From assembly GCA_023301705.1 (NCBI GenBank), contig JALZUE010000116.1:1-47200 (forward strand): 47,200 bases of DNA. Reading direction: 5' to 3'. A model generated the notes under the pieces. The model was given only the letters and a program-made list of their open reading frames with translations, was not told where the DNA came from and did not search any database. Origin of the DNA: Alteromonadaceae bacterium. GTDB lineage: Bacteria > Pseudomonadota > Gammaproteobacteria > Enterobacterales > Alteromonadaceae. The first letter of the stretch is position 1. Every line of letters begins with the position of its first letter. Of this stretch, positions 37,181 through 44,802 are shown in pieces. Both the position numbers and the translations under genes were made by a program.

Positions 37181-38905
37181 TTACCAAATGTATGATACTT
37201 CTACGACGTTTCCGGTTGAGTTGTATTCAAGCGAGTAAGAAAGTTCTTTAACCAGCTCTACCCCACGACCACTTAACTTCGTAATGTCAGCCTGATTATT
37301 TTTATTGTCATCGATATATTGTTCAACATCAAACCCACTACCAGTATCACTCACTTTAATAATTAATTTATTATTATTCGCTGTTTTATACAAAGACAAA
37401 TCAATTTCTATTGAGCCTTCTGTTAAATTCGTTAAACGCTGCTGTCTTTCTTGATAATACGTTGCAAAACCTTCTGCTGTAGATTTTAATGTTGAATCTA
37501 ACTTTAATAAACCATGATCTAACGCATTAACAAACAGCTCTGTGAAAATCGTATAAATAGACTGAAAATGGTCATTTTCTTCTTCTAATTCTTGCATTTG
37601 ACTCATAGCAATAGGAATAGGATTTACTGTTACGAGCTTTTCAGCATTCAATACTAACTGCCATTGCCATAACAATAATGCATTATCAAGCTCTTCAATT
37701 GTCAGCTCTTGATCAAAGGGAGCTTTAGTTAATACCTGACTTGATGATTCCCAGCCACCACACGGTAAAACAATAATAGATAAGTCATCTTCTTGTACAC
37801 CGCCAGCAGAGAATTGATTAATCTCTTGCATTAAACGCTGGGCAATGTCATCTTGATCGGCAAATGATTTAATGCACTGTTCAAAACGAAATATGTCATA
37901 CATTTCACCTTCAGGGCTCCTTGCTTCAAGAACTCCATCGCTCACCATAACGACATTATCATTGTTGGCAATAGGTAATACTGAAACATTTACATCGTCA
38001 AATAAACGCTCTAATACACCTAACGGTGGATGTATCGAAGGTAGCTTTTCTTTTATGTTAGCTTCATTATCAATTACATATATGTCAGGTAAGCCAGCAT
38101 TAAATGCATATAAAACATCTTCACTTATTGATATTTTTACGAAAGCAACCGCTAAAAATAAATCTTTGGGAAGTAAATGATATAACTGCTGATTAACCTG
38201 CTTTATAATTTGCTCAAACGAAAAACCTTTACGTGTCATGGCTCTAAATGTTTCAGCTAGAGGTATTGCGCCAATTGAAGAACGTAATCCGTGACCAGTA
38301 AAATCCCCCAATAACGCATGTACATCACCATTCGGACATAAAGCGGTTAGCTGTATATCACCACTAAATAACATAGCAGGCTGTTTTGCAATATCTATTC
38401 TATCAAGCAAAACATTACGCGATTCAATCACGTCTGACATTAATTTTTCAGCAAGCTCAGCATCTTTTTGTTGTTCATGTTGTAGTAATTTTACTTGGCT
38501 ATACAAATCACTAATACGTTGAATAGATTTTATTTTCGCTTTAAAAACCTCTGACGAGAATGGGCGAACTAAAACACCATCACCACCTGCTTCAATGCTA
38601 TCAATATACGCTTCGTCGCTATCTAAGCTGGTAATAAATATCAGTGGTGCTAATGAATCTTCATGTGAGATTTTTTTTATTTTCTTTGCCGCTTCATAAC
38701 CATTCATGACTGGCATATTAATATCCATCAACACTAAATCAGGTTGATGTTTGATATACATTTCTATCGCTTCTTTGCCATTATTGGCAGTCACTACTTG
38801 GTAGGATTGTTCACCTAATAAATGAGAAAGAATCGTACATTGCATTAATGAGTCATCAACAACTAACGCAAGCTTTTCTTTAGAGCTAGTGTCAATACCA
38901 CTCAT
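37181..38905 (-). CDS. Response regulator with PP2C (SpoIIE) phosphatase and anti-sigma kinase domains
   Basis: Partner-switch regulator of 574 residues in three domains. The receiver (about 11-130) has acidic D17/D18 and phospho-acceptor D61 (LVLMDINMP), but Arg114 (VRPF) where receivers usually have Lys-Pro. A coiled linker (131-175) leads to a SpoIIE/PP2C phosphatase (SGD 181-183, GDFTGHG 200-206, SDG 322-324, DDLSI 373-377). A C-terminal HATPase kinase (E456/N460, DTGSGF 520-525, SGRGV 545-549) closes it. This matches HsbR of Pseudomonas and CrsR of Shewanella, which set the phosphorylation of a STAS partner. Its ATG is 2 bp after the STAS stop. Confidence 0.92.
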   Translation of the reverse strand: MSGIDTSSKEKLALVVDDSLMQCTILSHLLGEQSYQVVTANNGKEAIEMYIKHQPDLVLMDINMPVMNGYEAAKKIKKISHEDSLAPLIFITSLDSDEAYIDSIEAGGDGVLVRPFSSEVFKAKIKSIQRISDLYSQVKLLQHEQQKDAELAEKLMSDVIESRNVLLDRIDIAKQPAMLFSGDIQLTALCPNGDVHALLGDFTGHGLRSSIGAIPLAETFRAMTRKGFSFEQIIKQVNQQLYHLLPKDLFLAVAFVKISISEDVLYAFNAGLPDIYVIDNEANIKEKLPSIHPPLGVLERLFDDVNVSVLPIANNDNVVMVSDGVLEARSPEGEMYDIFRFEQCIKSFADQDDIAQRLMQEINQFSAGGVQEDDLSIIVLPCGGWESSSQVLTKAPFDQELTIEELDNALLLWQWQLVLNAEKLVTVNPIPIAMSQMQELEEENDHFQSIYTIFTELFVNALDHGLLKLDSTLKSTAEGFATYYQERQQRLTNLTEGSIEIDLSLYKTANNNKLIIKVSDTGSGFDVEQYIDDNKNNQADITKLSGRGVELVKELSYSLEYNSTGNVVEVSYIW

Positions 38906-38907
38906 TA

Positions 38908-39216
38908 TTATTTCTCAATTTCCATTAATCGATTAAATTGCGCAATATATAATACTTTATAAACACTTTCATTCGCATTTTTAATAAGGATGTTACTACC
39001 ATTATTCACAGTAAAATCTTTTAATAATAAAATCATGCCTAGTGCAGAGCTGTCCATATAGGTCGTAGACTTCAAGTCTAAAATAAATGTTCCGTTGTTA
39101 ATTTCAGAATCACAATATGCATCTCTAAAGCTTTGATGCAATGAAAAGTCGAAACGTTCTTCAACATAAATGGTCACGACTTTACCGTCTTCTGAAACTT
39201 CATGGTTTACCGACAT
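38908..39216 (-). CDS. STAS anti-sigma-factor antagonist
   Basis: Small cytoplasmic partner-switch protein of 102 residues. The conserved phosphorylation segment is YMDSSALGMILLL with Ser56/Ser57; by alignment with SpoIIAA (DSSGLG) the second serine is the likely target. The frame is open from a TTG at 39231, but ATG at 39216 has GGAGG at 5 nt and is used. It precedes the phosphatase/kinase gene by 2 bp. Like HsbA or CrsA it probably releases or sequesters a sigma or anti-sigma factor depending on phosphorylation; which one (sigma-S, FliA/FlgM) is not visible here. Confidence 0.9.
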   Translation of the reverse strand: MSVNHEVSEDGKVVTIYVEERFDFSLHQSFRDAYCDSEINNGTFILDLKSTTYMDSSALGMILLLKDFTVNNGSNILIKNANESVYKVLYIAQFNRLMEIEK

Positions 39217-39463
39217 TATTACCTCCGTCAATATAATTAAAGTTATGCTTAACTATTATTTTCAGTATAGAAAACAATTGCGTAAATAGCCTAATAATTT
39301 TATTGATTAGCATTCAAAGTCTAGAAATATTAGTTTGTATCATATAATAATGACACAAGCTTCAGGCTGACTGGCGTTTATTGTTAATAATTATAAAAAC
39401 TTACCAATAAATTTTCAGTTAACAATAAAGTGAGAAATTGATAGAAAGGCACGGTTGAAAGGT

Positions 39464-39489
39464 ACTTTCACGCGTGAAAGCGTGAAAGT
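39464..39489. repeat. Triple 8-mer repeat / hairpin after the DEAD-box gene
   Basis: CTTTCACG (39465-39472) is followed at once by its inverse CGTGAAAG twice in tandem (39473-39480, 39481-39488). Either copy can pair with the first; the outer pairing ACTTTCACG/CGTGAAAGT leaves an 8-nt loop. It lies 21 nt beyond the helicase stop on the minus strand, so it may act as its terminator, though no T run follows. Confidence 0.6.
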
Positions 39490-39509
39490 TTAATGACATT
39501 TAAACGGGT

Positions 39510-40838
39510 TTATTCGTCTTTTTCTGTTAAACCACCACCAGTACGTTTTTTAATAGGCATTGTACCTGCATCCTCAATACTAAAACGAATAGGTTTTTTC
39601 ACCTTTTTAGTCACTTTAGTTTTCTTATTAACTGATTTATCGGTTGGTTTTTTACTGGCCACTTTCTTTTTCTGAACTTTCGGTTTCAAACCAGTAAATT
39701 TAGCTTTTAAACCATCTATAACACTGAACTCCAATGGCATTTGTAAAAAGCCTTCGATATTCTTAAAGCTTATCCAGTCTTTAGGGCCAACGAATGCAAT
39801 AGCATCACCTGTACTACCTGCTCTACCTGTTCGGCCAATGCGATGAACAAACTCTTCACTGTGTTTAGGTAAATCAAAATTAATAACATGTGACACATTC
39901 ACTAAATCTAAGCCTCGTGAAGCTAAATCAGTGGTAACTAATATTTTATGAAAGCCTTTACTGAACGACTCCATAATTTTATTACGCTGGCTTTGGTTAA
40001 GTTCACCACTTAACGCCAACGTACTATGCCCTTCACTTGCTAGCTTTTGTGCTAGACGTTCAGTGTCATCACGTGTTGCCGTGAAAATAATCATTTGCTG
40101 ATAAGTTTCATTTTCTAAGAAATGCGTTAATAAGCTTTCTTTGTGCGTTAAGTTATCTGCTAAATAAAAACGTTTAGTAATGTCTTTATGTTCAGTATGA
40201 GCATGACCAATAGCAATGCGTTTAGGGCTCTTTAATAGCGCCATTGCAAAGTCATTGACTTGTGCATGCTCTAATGTTGCTGAAAACATTAAGGTTTGAC
40301 GCTTTCTATGATCAGCCGCCTTATTAATTTTAGTTAGCTGCTCGGCAAAACCTAAATCTAACATGCGATCAGCTTCATCTAATATTAATAGCTCTAAGCC
40401 ATGTAAATAAAAGTGACCTTGATCTAAATGGTCAGTTAAACGCCCCGGTGTAGCAACAATAAAATGAGGCTCTTTTTCTAAGACTTTCACTTGATCGTTA
40501 AAGTTTTCACCACCAAGAATTAGTACTGATTTAAAAGAAGTGTTTGAAACAAATAAACGAAGCTGGCTAAATACCTGTTTTGCAAGCTCTCGAGTTGGCA
40601 TTAAAATTAACACTCGAGGATCTCGTTTAGATAACGCTCTATTTTTCGTTAAGCGCTGTAATGCCGGTAATAAAAACGCAAGTGTTTTACCCGAGCCAGT
40701 TTTTGACGAAGCAATTAAATCATGCCCAGCCATTGCTGCAGGTATTGCTTGTGATTGAATATCAGTAGGCTCTGTAAAACCTAAATGTTCAATCGTTGTT
40801 TGTATTTTTCTATCTAAACCAAAATCAATAAATTGCAA
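39510..40838 (-). CDS. DEAD-box ATP-dependent RNA helicase (RhlE/SrmB-like)
   Basis: RNA helicase likely involved in ribosome assembly or cold-stable RNA unwinding. The 442 residues have the Q-motif (GFTEPTDIQSQAIP), motif I ASKTGSGKT, Ia PTRELAKQ, II DEAD, III SAT, and the C-terminal helicase domain with motifs V and VI (TDLASRGLD, HRIGRTGRAG). A lysine-rich tail (about 385-425) resembles RNA-binding extensions of RhlE-type proteins. The frame is open from a TTG at 40850, but GGAG there serves as ribosome site for a TTG at 40838, giving the start MQFIDFGL. It is a single gene; the exact subfamily is not certain. Confidence 0.9.
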   Translation of the reverse strand: MQFIDFGLDRKIQTTIEHLGFTEPTDIQSQAIPAAMAGHDLIASSKTGSGKTLAFLLPALQRLTKNRALSKRDPRVLILMPTRELAKQVFSQLRLFVSNTSFKSVLILGGENFNDQVKVLEKEPHFIVATPGRLTDHLDQGHFYLHGLELLILDEADRMLDLGFAEQLTKINKAADHRKRQTLMFSATLEHAQVNDFAMALLKSPKRIAIGHAHTEHKDITKRFYLADNLTHKESLLTHFLENETYQQMIIFTATRDDTERLAQKLASEGHSTLALSGELNQSQRNKIMESFSKGFHKILVTTDLASRGLDLVNVSHVINFDLPKHSEEFVHRIGRTGRAGSTGDAIAFVGPKDWISFKNIEGFLQMPLEFSVIDGLKAKFTGLKPKVQKKKVASKKPTDKSVNKKTKVTKKVKKPIRFSIEDAGTMPIKKRTGGGLTEKDE

Positions 40839-41058
40839 AAAAAACTCCAATCAAAAATTTACTCAGCCTTTAAATATTTTTCATGTTTATTTATAGACTT
40901 AATAATAAAAATAAATACGTTACTAGTTGCAGTAAAAAGGTTTAGCTATCACGATAATGTATTATTAATACAGGCAGTACGTATCAACAATACTATAAAT
41001 CATCGCCATAGCGAAAAACCTACTTAGCTACGTTAGTAAAGTATTTTTATACTATAGA

Positions 41059-42471
41059 TTAACTATTCGCAATGCGCTCAGCAATTGCCGCTAATGCTAA
41101 ATCAATTCGTGCTAGTACTTTTTCTTTTGGTAAAAGTGCTAACGTAATATCAAGCGAAGGTGAATTACCTGCGCCTGTAGCAGCTACACGTAAAGGCATA
41201 CCGACTTTACCCATTCCTACTTCTAACTCTTGTGCGGTTGCATCAATTTGCGCATGAATACTTTCTGCTGACCAATCATCTAATTGTGCTAATTTCTCTT
41301 TCACAACTTCTAATGGTTTTTGCGCAACTGGGCGTAAATGCTTTTTCAATGCAGAGGCATCAAACTCAGTAAAGTCTTGGTAAAAGTACGTTGAAATAGC
41401 AGCCATTTCTTTTAACGTTTTTACGCGGTCAGCTTGCACTTTTACTATTTCTTCTAACGCTGGGCCATTGTCTGTTGCAATACCTTGATCAGCCATATGC
41501 CACGCTAAATGCTCAGCTACATAGCTAGGTGCTAATGTTTTCATGTAGTGTTGGTTTACCCAAATTAACTTATCTGTGTTAAACGCAGAAGGCGCTCGGT
41601 TACAGCCTGTTAAATCAAATAGCTCAATCATTTCTTCACGTGAGAAAATTTCTTGATCACCATGAGACCAACCTAAACGTACTAGGTAGTTTAATAATGC
41701 TTCTGGTAAGTAACCGTCATCACGATATTGCATGACACTTACCGCACCATGGCGTTTAGATAAACGCTTACCGTCGTCACCTAAAATCATAGGAATATGT
41801 GCATATTCAGGTAATTCAGCACCTAATGCTTTAAGAATGTTAATTTGTTTTGGTGTGTTGCTGATATGGTCATCACCACGCACTACATGTGATACTTTCA
41901 TATCCCAATCATCAACTACAACGGTTAAGTTATAGGTTGGTGTACCATCAGTACGCGCAAGTATTAAATCATCAAGCTGGCCATTACTAATAGTAATATC
42001 GCCTTTAACGATATCTTTAATAACCACATCACCCTCAAGAGGGTTTTTAAAGCGAATAACAAAAGGCTGATTTTCTGGATGATCTGTACGATCACGCCAT
42101 AAGCCATTGTACTTTTCAATTTCACCTTTCGCTTTTGCTTCTTCACGCATCACATCAACTTCTTCAGGAGTTGAGTAACAACGATATGCATTGCCTGACG
42201 CAAGTAATTGATCAATAACTTCTTTGTAACGGTCAAAACGTTCTGTTTGAAAGAAAGGGCCTTTATTCCATGATAAGTTTAACCATGACATGCCATCCAT
42301 AATTGCATCAACAGACGCTTGCGTAGAACGCTCTAAATCTGTGTCTTCAATACGTAATATAAAATCACCACCATTTTTTTGCGCATATAACCAGCTGTAT
42401 AAAGCGGTACGAGCGCCACCTACATGCAAATAACCAGTAGGACTAGGTGCAAAACGTGTTGTTAATGTCAT
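41059..42471 (-). CDS. gltX: Glutamyl-tRNA synthetase
   Basis: Class I aminoacyl-tRNA synthetase charging tRNA-Glu. The 470 residues have the HIGH-like [16 protein letters not shown] at the start and the KMSKS-like motif KRLSKRHGA (about residues 238-246). The insertion that binds zinc in E. coli GluRS (three Cys and one His) here has only a single cysteine ([10 protein letters not shown]...YNGLWRD), so the zinc site appears lost. The C-terminal helical domain binds the anticodon. It is divergent from four tRNA-Val genes, as the valUXY-lysV operon is next to gltX in E. coli. Confidence 0.97.
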   Translation of the reverse strand: MTLTTRFAPSPTGYLHVGGARTALYSWLYAQKNGGDFILRIEDTDLERSTQASVDAIMDGMSWLNLSWNKGPFFQTERFDRYKEVIDQLLASGNAYRCYSTPEEVDVMREEAKAKGEIEKYNGLWRDRTDHPENQPFVIRFKNPLEGDVVIKDIVKGDITISNGQLDDLILARTDGTPTYNLTVVVDDWDMKVSHVVRGDDHISNTPKQINILKALGAELPEYAHIPMILGDDGKRLSKRHGAVSVMQYRDDGYLPEALLNYLVRLGWSHGDQEIFSREEMIELFDLTGCNRAPSAFNTDKLIWVNQHYMKTLAPSYVAEHLAWHMADQGIATDNGPALEEIVKVQADRVKTLKEMAAISTYFYQDFTEFDASALKKHLRPVAQKPLEVVKEKLAQLDDWSAESIHAQIDATAQELEVGMGKVGMPLRVAATGAGNSPSLDITLALLPKEKVLARIDLALAAIAERIANS

Positions 42472-42717
42472 GTTGTTCTCACAAAAGTTTATTTTATAAT
42501 CAAAGGCAATTTGAATATAAAATCTAATTCCAAAAATTAGCGATATTTTATCAGGCTAATTAACGGTAATACACCTTTAAGATGCGCTTTATGAAAGAAA
42601 GCGCGAAGTAAAAAAGAAAACAACAATATAAAAAGTTCATAAAGCAATCACTCTGTAGAAAAATAGAACAAGCGATCGTTTATTTATAAAAAAAAAGGAA
42701 AAAAATGCGTTATTGTA

Positions 42718-42745
42718 TTGACAGGTTTTTACTTCTCCCTATAAT
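42718..42745 (+). promoter_or_regulatory. Consensus sigma-70 promoter of the tRNA-Val operon
   Basis: TTGACA (42718-42723), a 16-bp spacer and TATAAT (42740-42745) match the consensus hexamers exactly. They are followed by the GC-rich discriminator ACGCCCCCAC (from 42746), typical of stable-RNA promoters under stringent control. The first tRNA begins 16 nt after the -10. Confidence 0.92.
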
Positions 42746-42761
42746 ACGCCCCCACAGAGAT

Positions 42762-42837
42762 GGACGATTAGCTCAGTTGGGAGAGCACCGCCCTTACAAG
42801 GCGGGGGTCACTGGTTCAAGCCCAGTATCGTCCACCA
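42762..42837 (+). tRNA. tRNA-Val (TAC), copy 1
   Basis: 76-nt cloverleaf with acceptor GGACGAT/ATCGTCC, T arm with GGTTCAAGCC, anticodon stem CCGCC/GGCGG and loop CTTACAA giving anticodon TAC (reads GUA/GUG). The 3' CCA is encoded. First of four identical tandem copies. Confidence 0.97.
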
Positions 42838-42882
42838 CTTATTTTTAAGTGATTTCTGTTAGTTTTATTGAAAATTTATATC

Positions 42883-42958
42883 GGACGATTAGCTCAGTTG
42901 GGAGAGCACCGCCCTTACAAGGCGGGGGTCACTGGTTCAAGCCCAGTATCGTCCACCA
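42883..42958 (+). tRNA. tRNA-Val (TAC), copy 2
   Basis: Identical in sequence to copy 1, with encoded CCA. It lies 45 bp after copy 1 and is probably in the same precursor transcript, since no promoter-like hexamers are seen in the gap. Confidence 0.97.
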
Positions 42959-42996
42959 ATAAAACACTTTCTATTTTATAGTTACTTACTATATAT

Positions 42997-43072
42997 GGAC
43001 GATTAGCTCAGTTGGGAGAGCACCGCCCTTACAAGGCGGGGGTCACTGGTTCAAGCCCAGTATCGTCCACCA
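42997..43072 (+). tRNA. tRNA-Val (TAC), copy 3
   Basis: Identical to copies 1 and 2, with encoded CCA, 38 bp after copy 2. The spacers between copies are AT-rich and unlike each other except for a short TATATGGACG-type lead-in shared with copy 4. Confidence 0.97.
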
Positions 43073-43115
43073 ATAGAAACCCTTTTCTATATAATAATCA
43101 AACGATTATACATAT

Positions 43116-43191
43116 GGACGATTAGCTCAGTTGGGAGAGCACCGCCCTTACAAGGCGGGGGTCACTGGTTCAAGCCCAGTATCGTCCACCA
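43116..43191 (+). tRNA. tRNA-Val (TAC), copy 4
   Basis: Identical to the other three copies, with encoded CCA, 43 bp after copy 3. Last in the array; no tRNA-Lys follows, unlike the E. coli valUXY-lysV operon. Confidence 0.97.
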
Positions 43192-43297
43192 CTTATTCTT
43201 TATAATTTTATATATCATCAATTACGCTACTTGTAATAATTAAACATCTATTTCAAAGCTAACATATTATTTACCTTACTTATTATTTGAATATAAA

Positions 43298-43344
43298 TAA
43301 ACGTACTGTTAAATAAAATTAATTATTACTGAACAATACGTTTA
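43298..43344. terminator. Possible terminator between tRNA-Val array and ndh
   Basis: TAAACGTACTGTT (43298-43310) pairs with AACAATACGTTTA (43332-43344) with one mismatch, around an AT-rich loop that can pair further. It lies between the convergent tRNA array and ndh, 33 bp past the ndh stop. Low GC and poor T tracts leave doubt. Confidence 0.42.
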
Positions 43345-43376
43345 CATTAGCTAAAGACTATATTATTTAATAAATT

Positions 43377-44651
43377 TTAATCGTCAATTGAACGCTTAAA
43401 CCCTAAATGAGCTATATCTTTTGGCGAAGCCATTGCCCATGTCCATTCAAAAAAAAGTCTAACTTTACGGTTAAATGTAGGTATTTTTCCTAAATACACC
43501 GCTCTCCAAATCATAAAGGCAAGAATACCTGAAAAGCGTATACCGTATATTTCAGCAACGGCTTTGTTATGTCCTATTGAAGCTAACATACCACTTGGAA
43601 TATAACCGAATGGTGTAGTGTCTTTACCCTTAATTGATGCCACTATATTTTTTGCTAAAGCTTTTGCTTGTCGGTCAGCGAATTGCGCCGTTGGCGGACA
43701 TAATTGACCAGTTTTAGCATTAGGAACAAGAGAGCAGTCTCCTAACGCCCAAAGCCATTTTTCATCACTATCACCAACCGACATATCAACATTAGTTTTT
43801 ACTTTACCACGCTCAGTAGGTAAAAATTCATTAGCGATAAAACCATGAGCCGTATTACCAATAGTACAAATAATAGTTGCACCTTCAATGACTTCACCAC
43901 TAGCCAAAGTAACTTTTTCATGTTCAATTAAGTTTGCACGCGCATTTAAATGAACTTCAATACCTCGTTTTTTAAAGTTCTTTAAGGTATTAGCGCTTAG
44001 TTTTTCAGATAATTCAGGTATGAGTCGATCAGTACCATGAACAATAATGACTCGGCAATTTTCTCGTGTCACATTTTTATAATAACGCTGTGCTGAACTA
44101 ATAAAATCTTCTAATTCACCCGCGGTTTCAACGCCACTAAAGCCACCACCTAAAATAACAAATGTTGTTAATTTTTTTCTACGCTCAATGTCTGAATGGA
44201 TTGTTGCTTGCTCTAATCGCTCAATCACTTGATTTCTAATATAAAGAGCGTCACCTACCGTTTTAAGAGGTAATGCATGTTCCTCTAGACCTGGTAGCAT
44301 ATCAGTATTGACTTTTACGCCAGCAGAAAGAACAATTTGATCAAACTTAATACTATCAACAACATCGTTATGATAATGAACAACCTTATTGGCATAATCG
44401 ATATTATCAACGGTTACCATTCTAATTTTAGTACGTTTTAACATTAATCGATGTGGAGCTTGAACATGACCTGGTAATAAAGACGCCCCAATGACTTCAG
44501 GCAAGAGAGGATTGTAAGTAATAAAGTTGGTTTTACTCAGTAAATATATATCCCAATCTTTAGGTATACTCGACTCAAGTTTTTGTGCAAGCACAACACC
44601 TGAAAAACCACCACCAACAATTACAACTTTCTTTCGTTCAATAACGTCCAT
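43377..44651 (-). CDS. ndh: NADH dehydrogenase type II
   Basis: Single-subunit, non-proton-pumping NADH:quinone oxidoreductase on the inner face of the membrane. The 424 residues have two dinucleotide-binding folds: FAD at VVIVGGGFSGVVLAQKLE (N-terminus) and NADH at FVILGGGFSGVETAGELEDF (about residue 165). LWALGDCSLVP and QLCPPTAQFADRQAKALAKN are typical of the family. The C-terminal part (FMIWRAVYLGKIPTFNRKVRLFFEW) is the amphipathic membrane anchor. The frame is open from GTG at 44663, but ATG at 44651 has GGAG 6 nt upstream and is used. Confidence 0.93.
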   Translation of the reverse strand: MDVIERKKVVIVGGGFSGVVLAQKLESSIPKDWDIYLLSKTNFITYNPLLPEVIGASLLPGHVQAPHRLMLKRTKIRMVTVDNIDYANKVVHYHNDVVDSIKFDQIVLSAGVKVNTDMLPGLEEHALPLKTVGDALYIRNQVIERLEQATIHSDIERRKKLTTFVILGGGFSGVETAGELEDFISSAQRYYKNVTRENCRVIIVHGTDRLIPELSEKLSANTLKNFKKRGIEVHLNARANLIEHEKVTLASGEVIEGATIICTIGNTAHGFIANEFLPTERGKVKTNVDMSVGDSDEKWLWALGDCSLVPNAKTGQLCPPTAQFADRQAKALAKNIVASIKGKDTTPFGYIPSGMLASIGHNKAVAEIYGIRFSGILAFMIWRAVYLGKIPTFNRKVRLFFEWTWAMASPKDIAHLGFKRSIDD

Positions 44652-44802
44652 CTCGCTCTCCACTTATAAAGTTAAATTTTTGTTCTCTATTTAAGCAGAC
44701 ACGATGAAACTACTAATAATTTCGTCACAACAATAATAATGTCATATACTCAAACCTTAAGGGCTCTTTAGGGCTGTTTTAAAGTTCATTTATTCAATTA
44801 GG

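Noticed and set aside
42762-43191. Regularly spaced 76-bp repeats resembling a CRISPR array
   Set aside because: The repeats fold as complete tRNA-Val cloverleaves with CCA ends, are too long for CRISPR repeats, and no cas genes are present.
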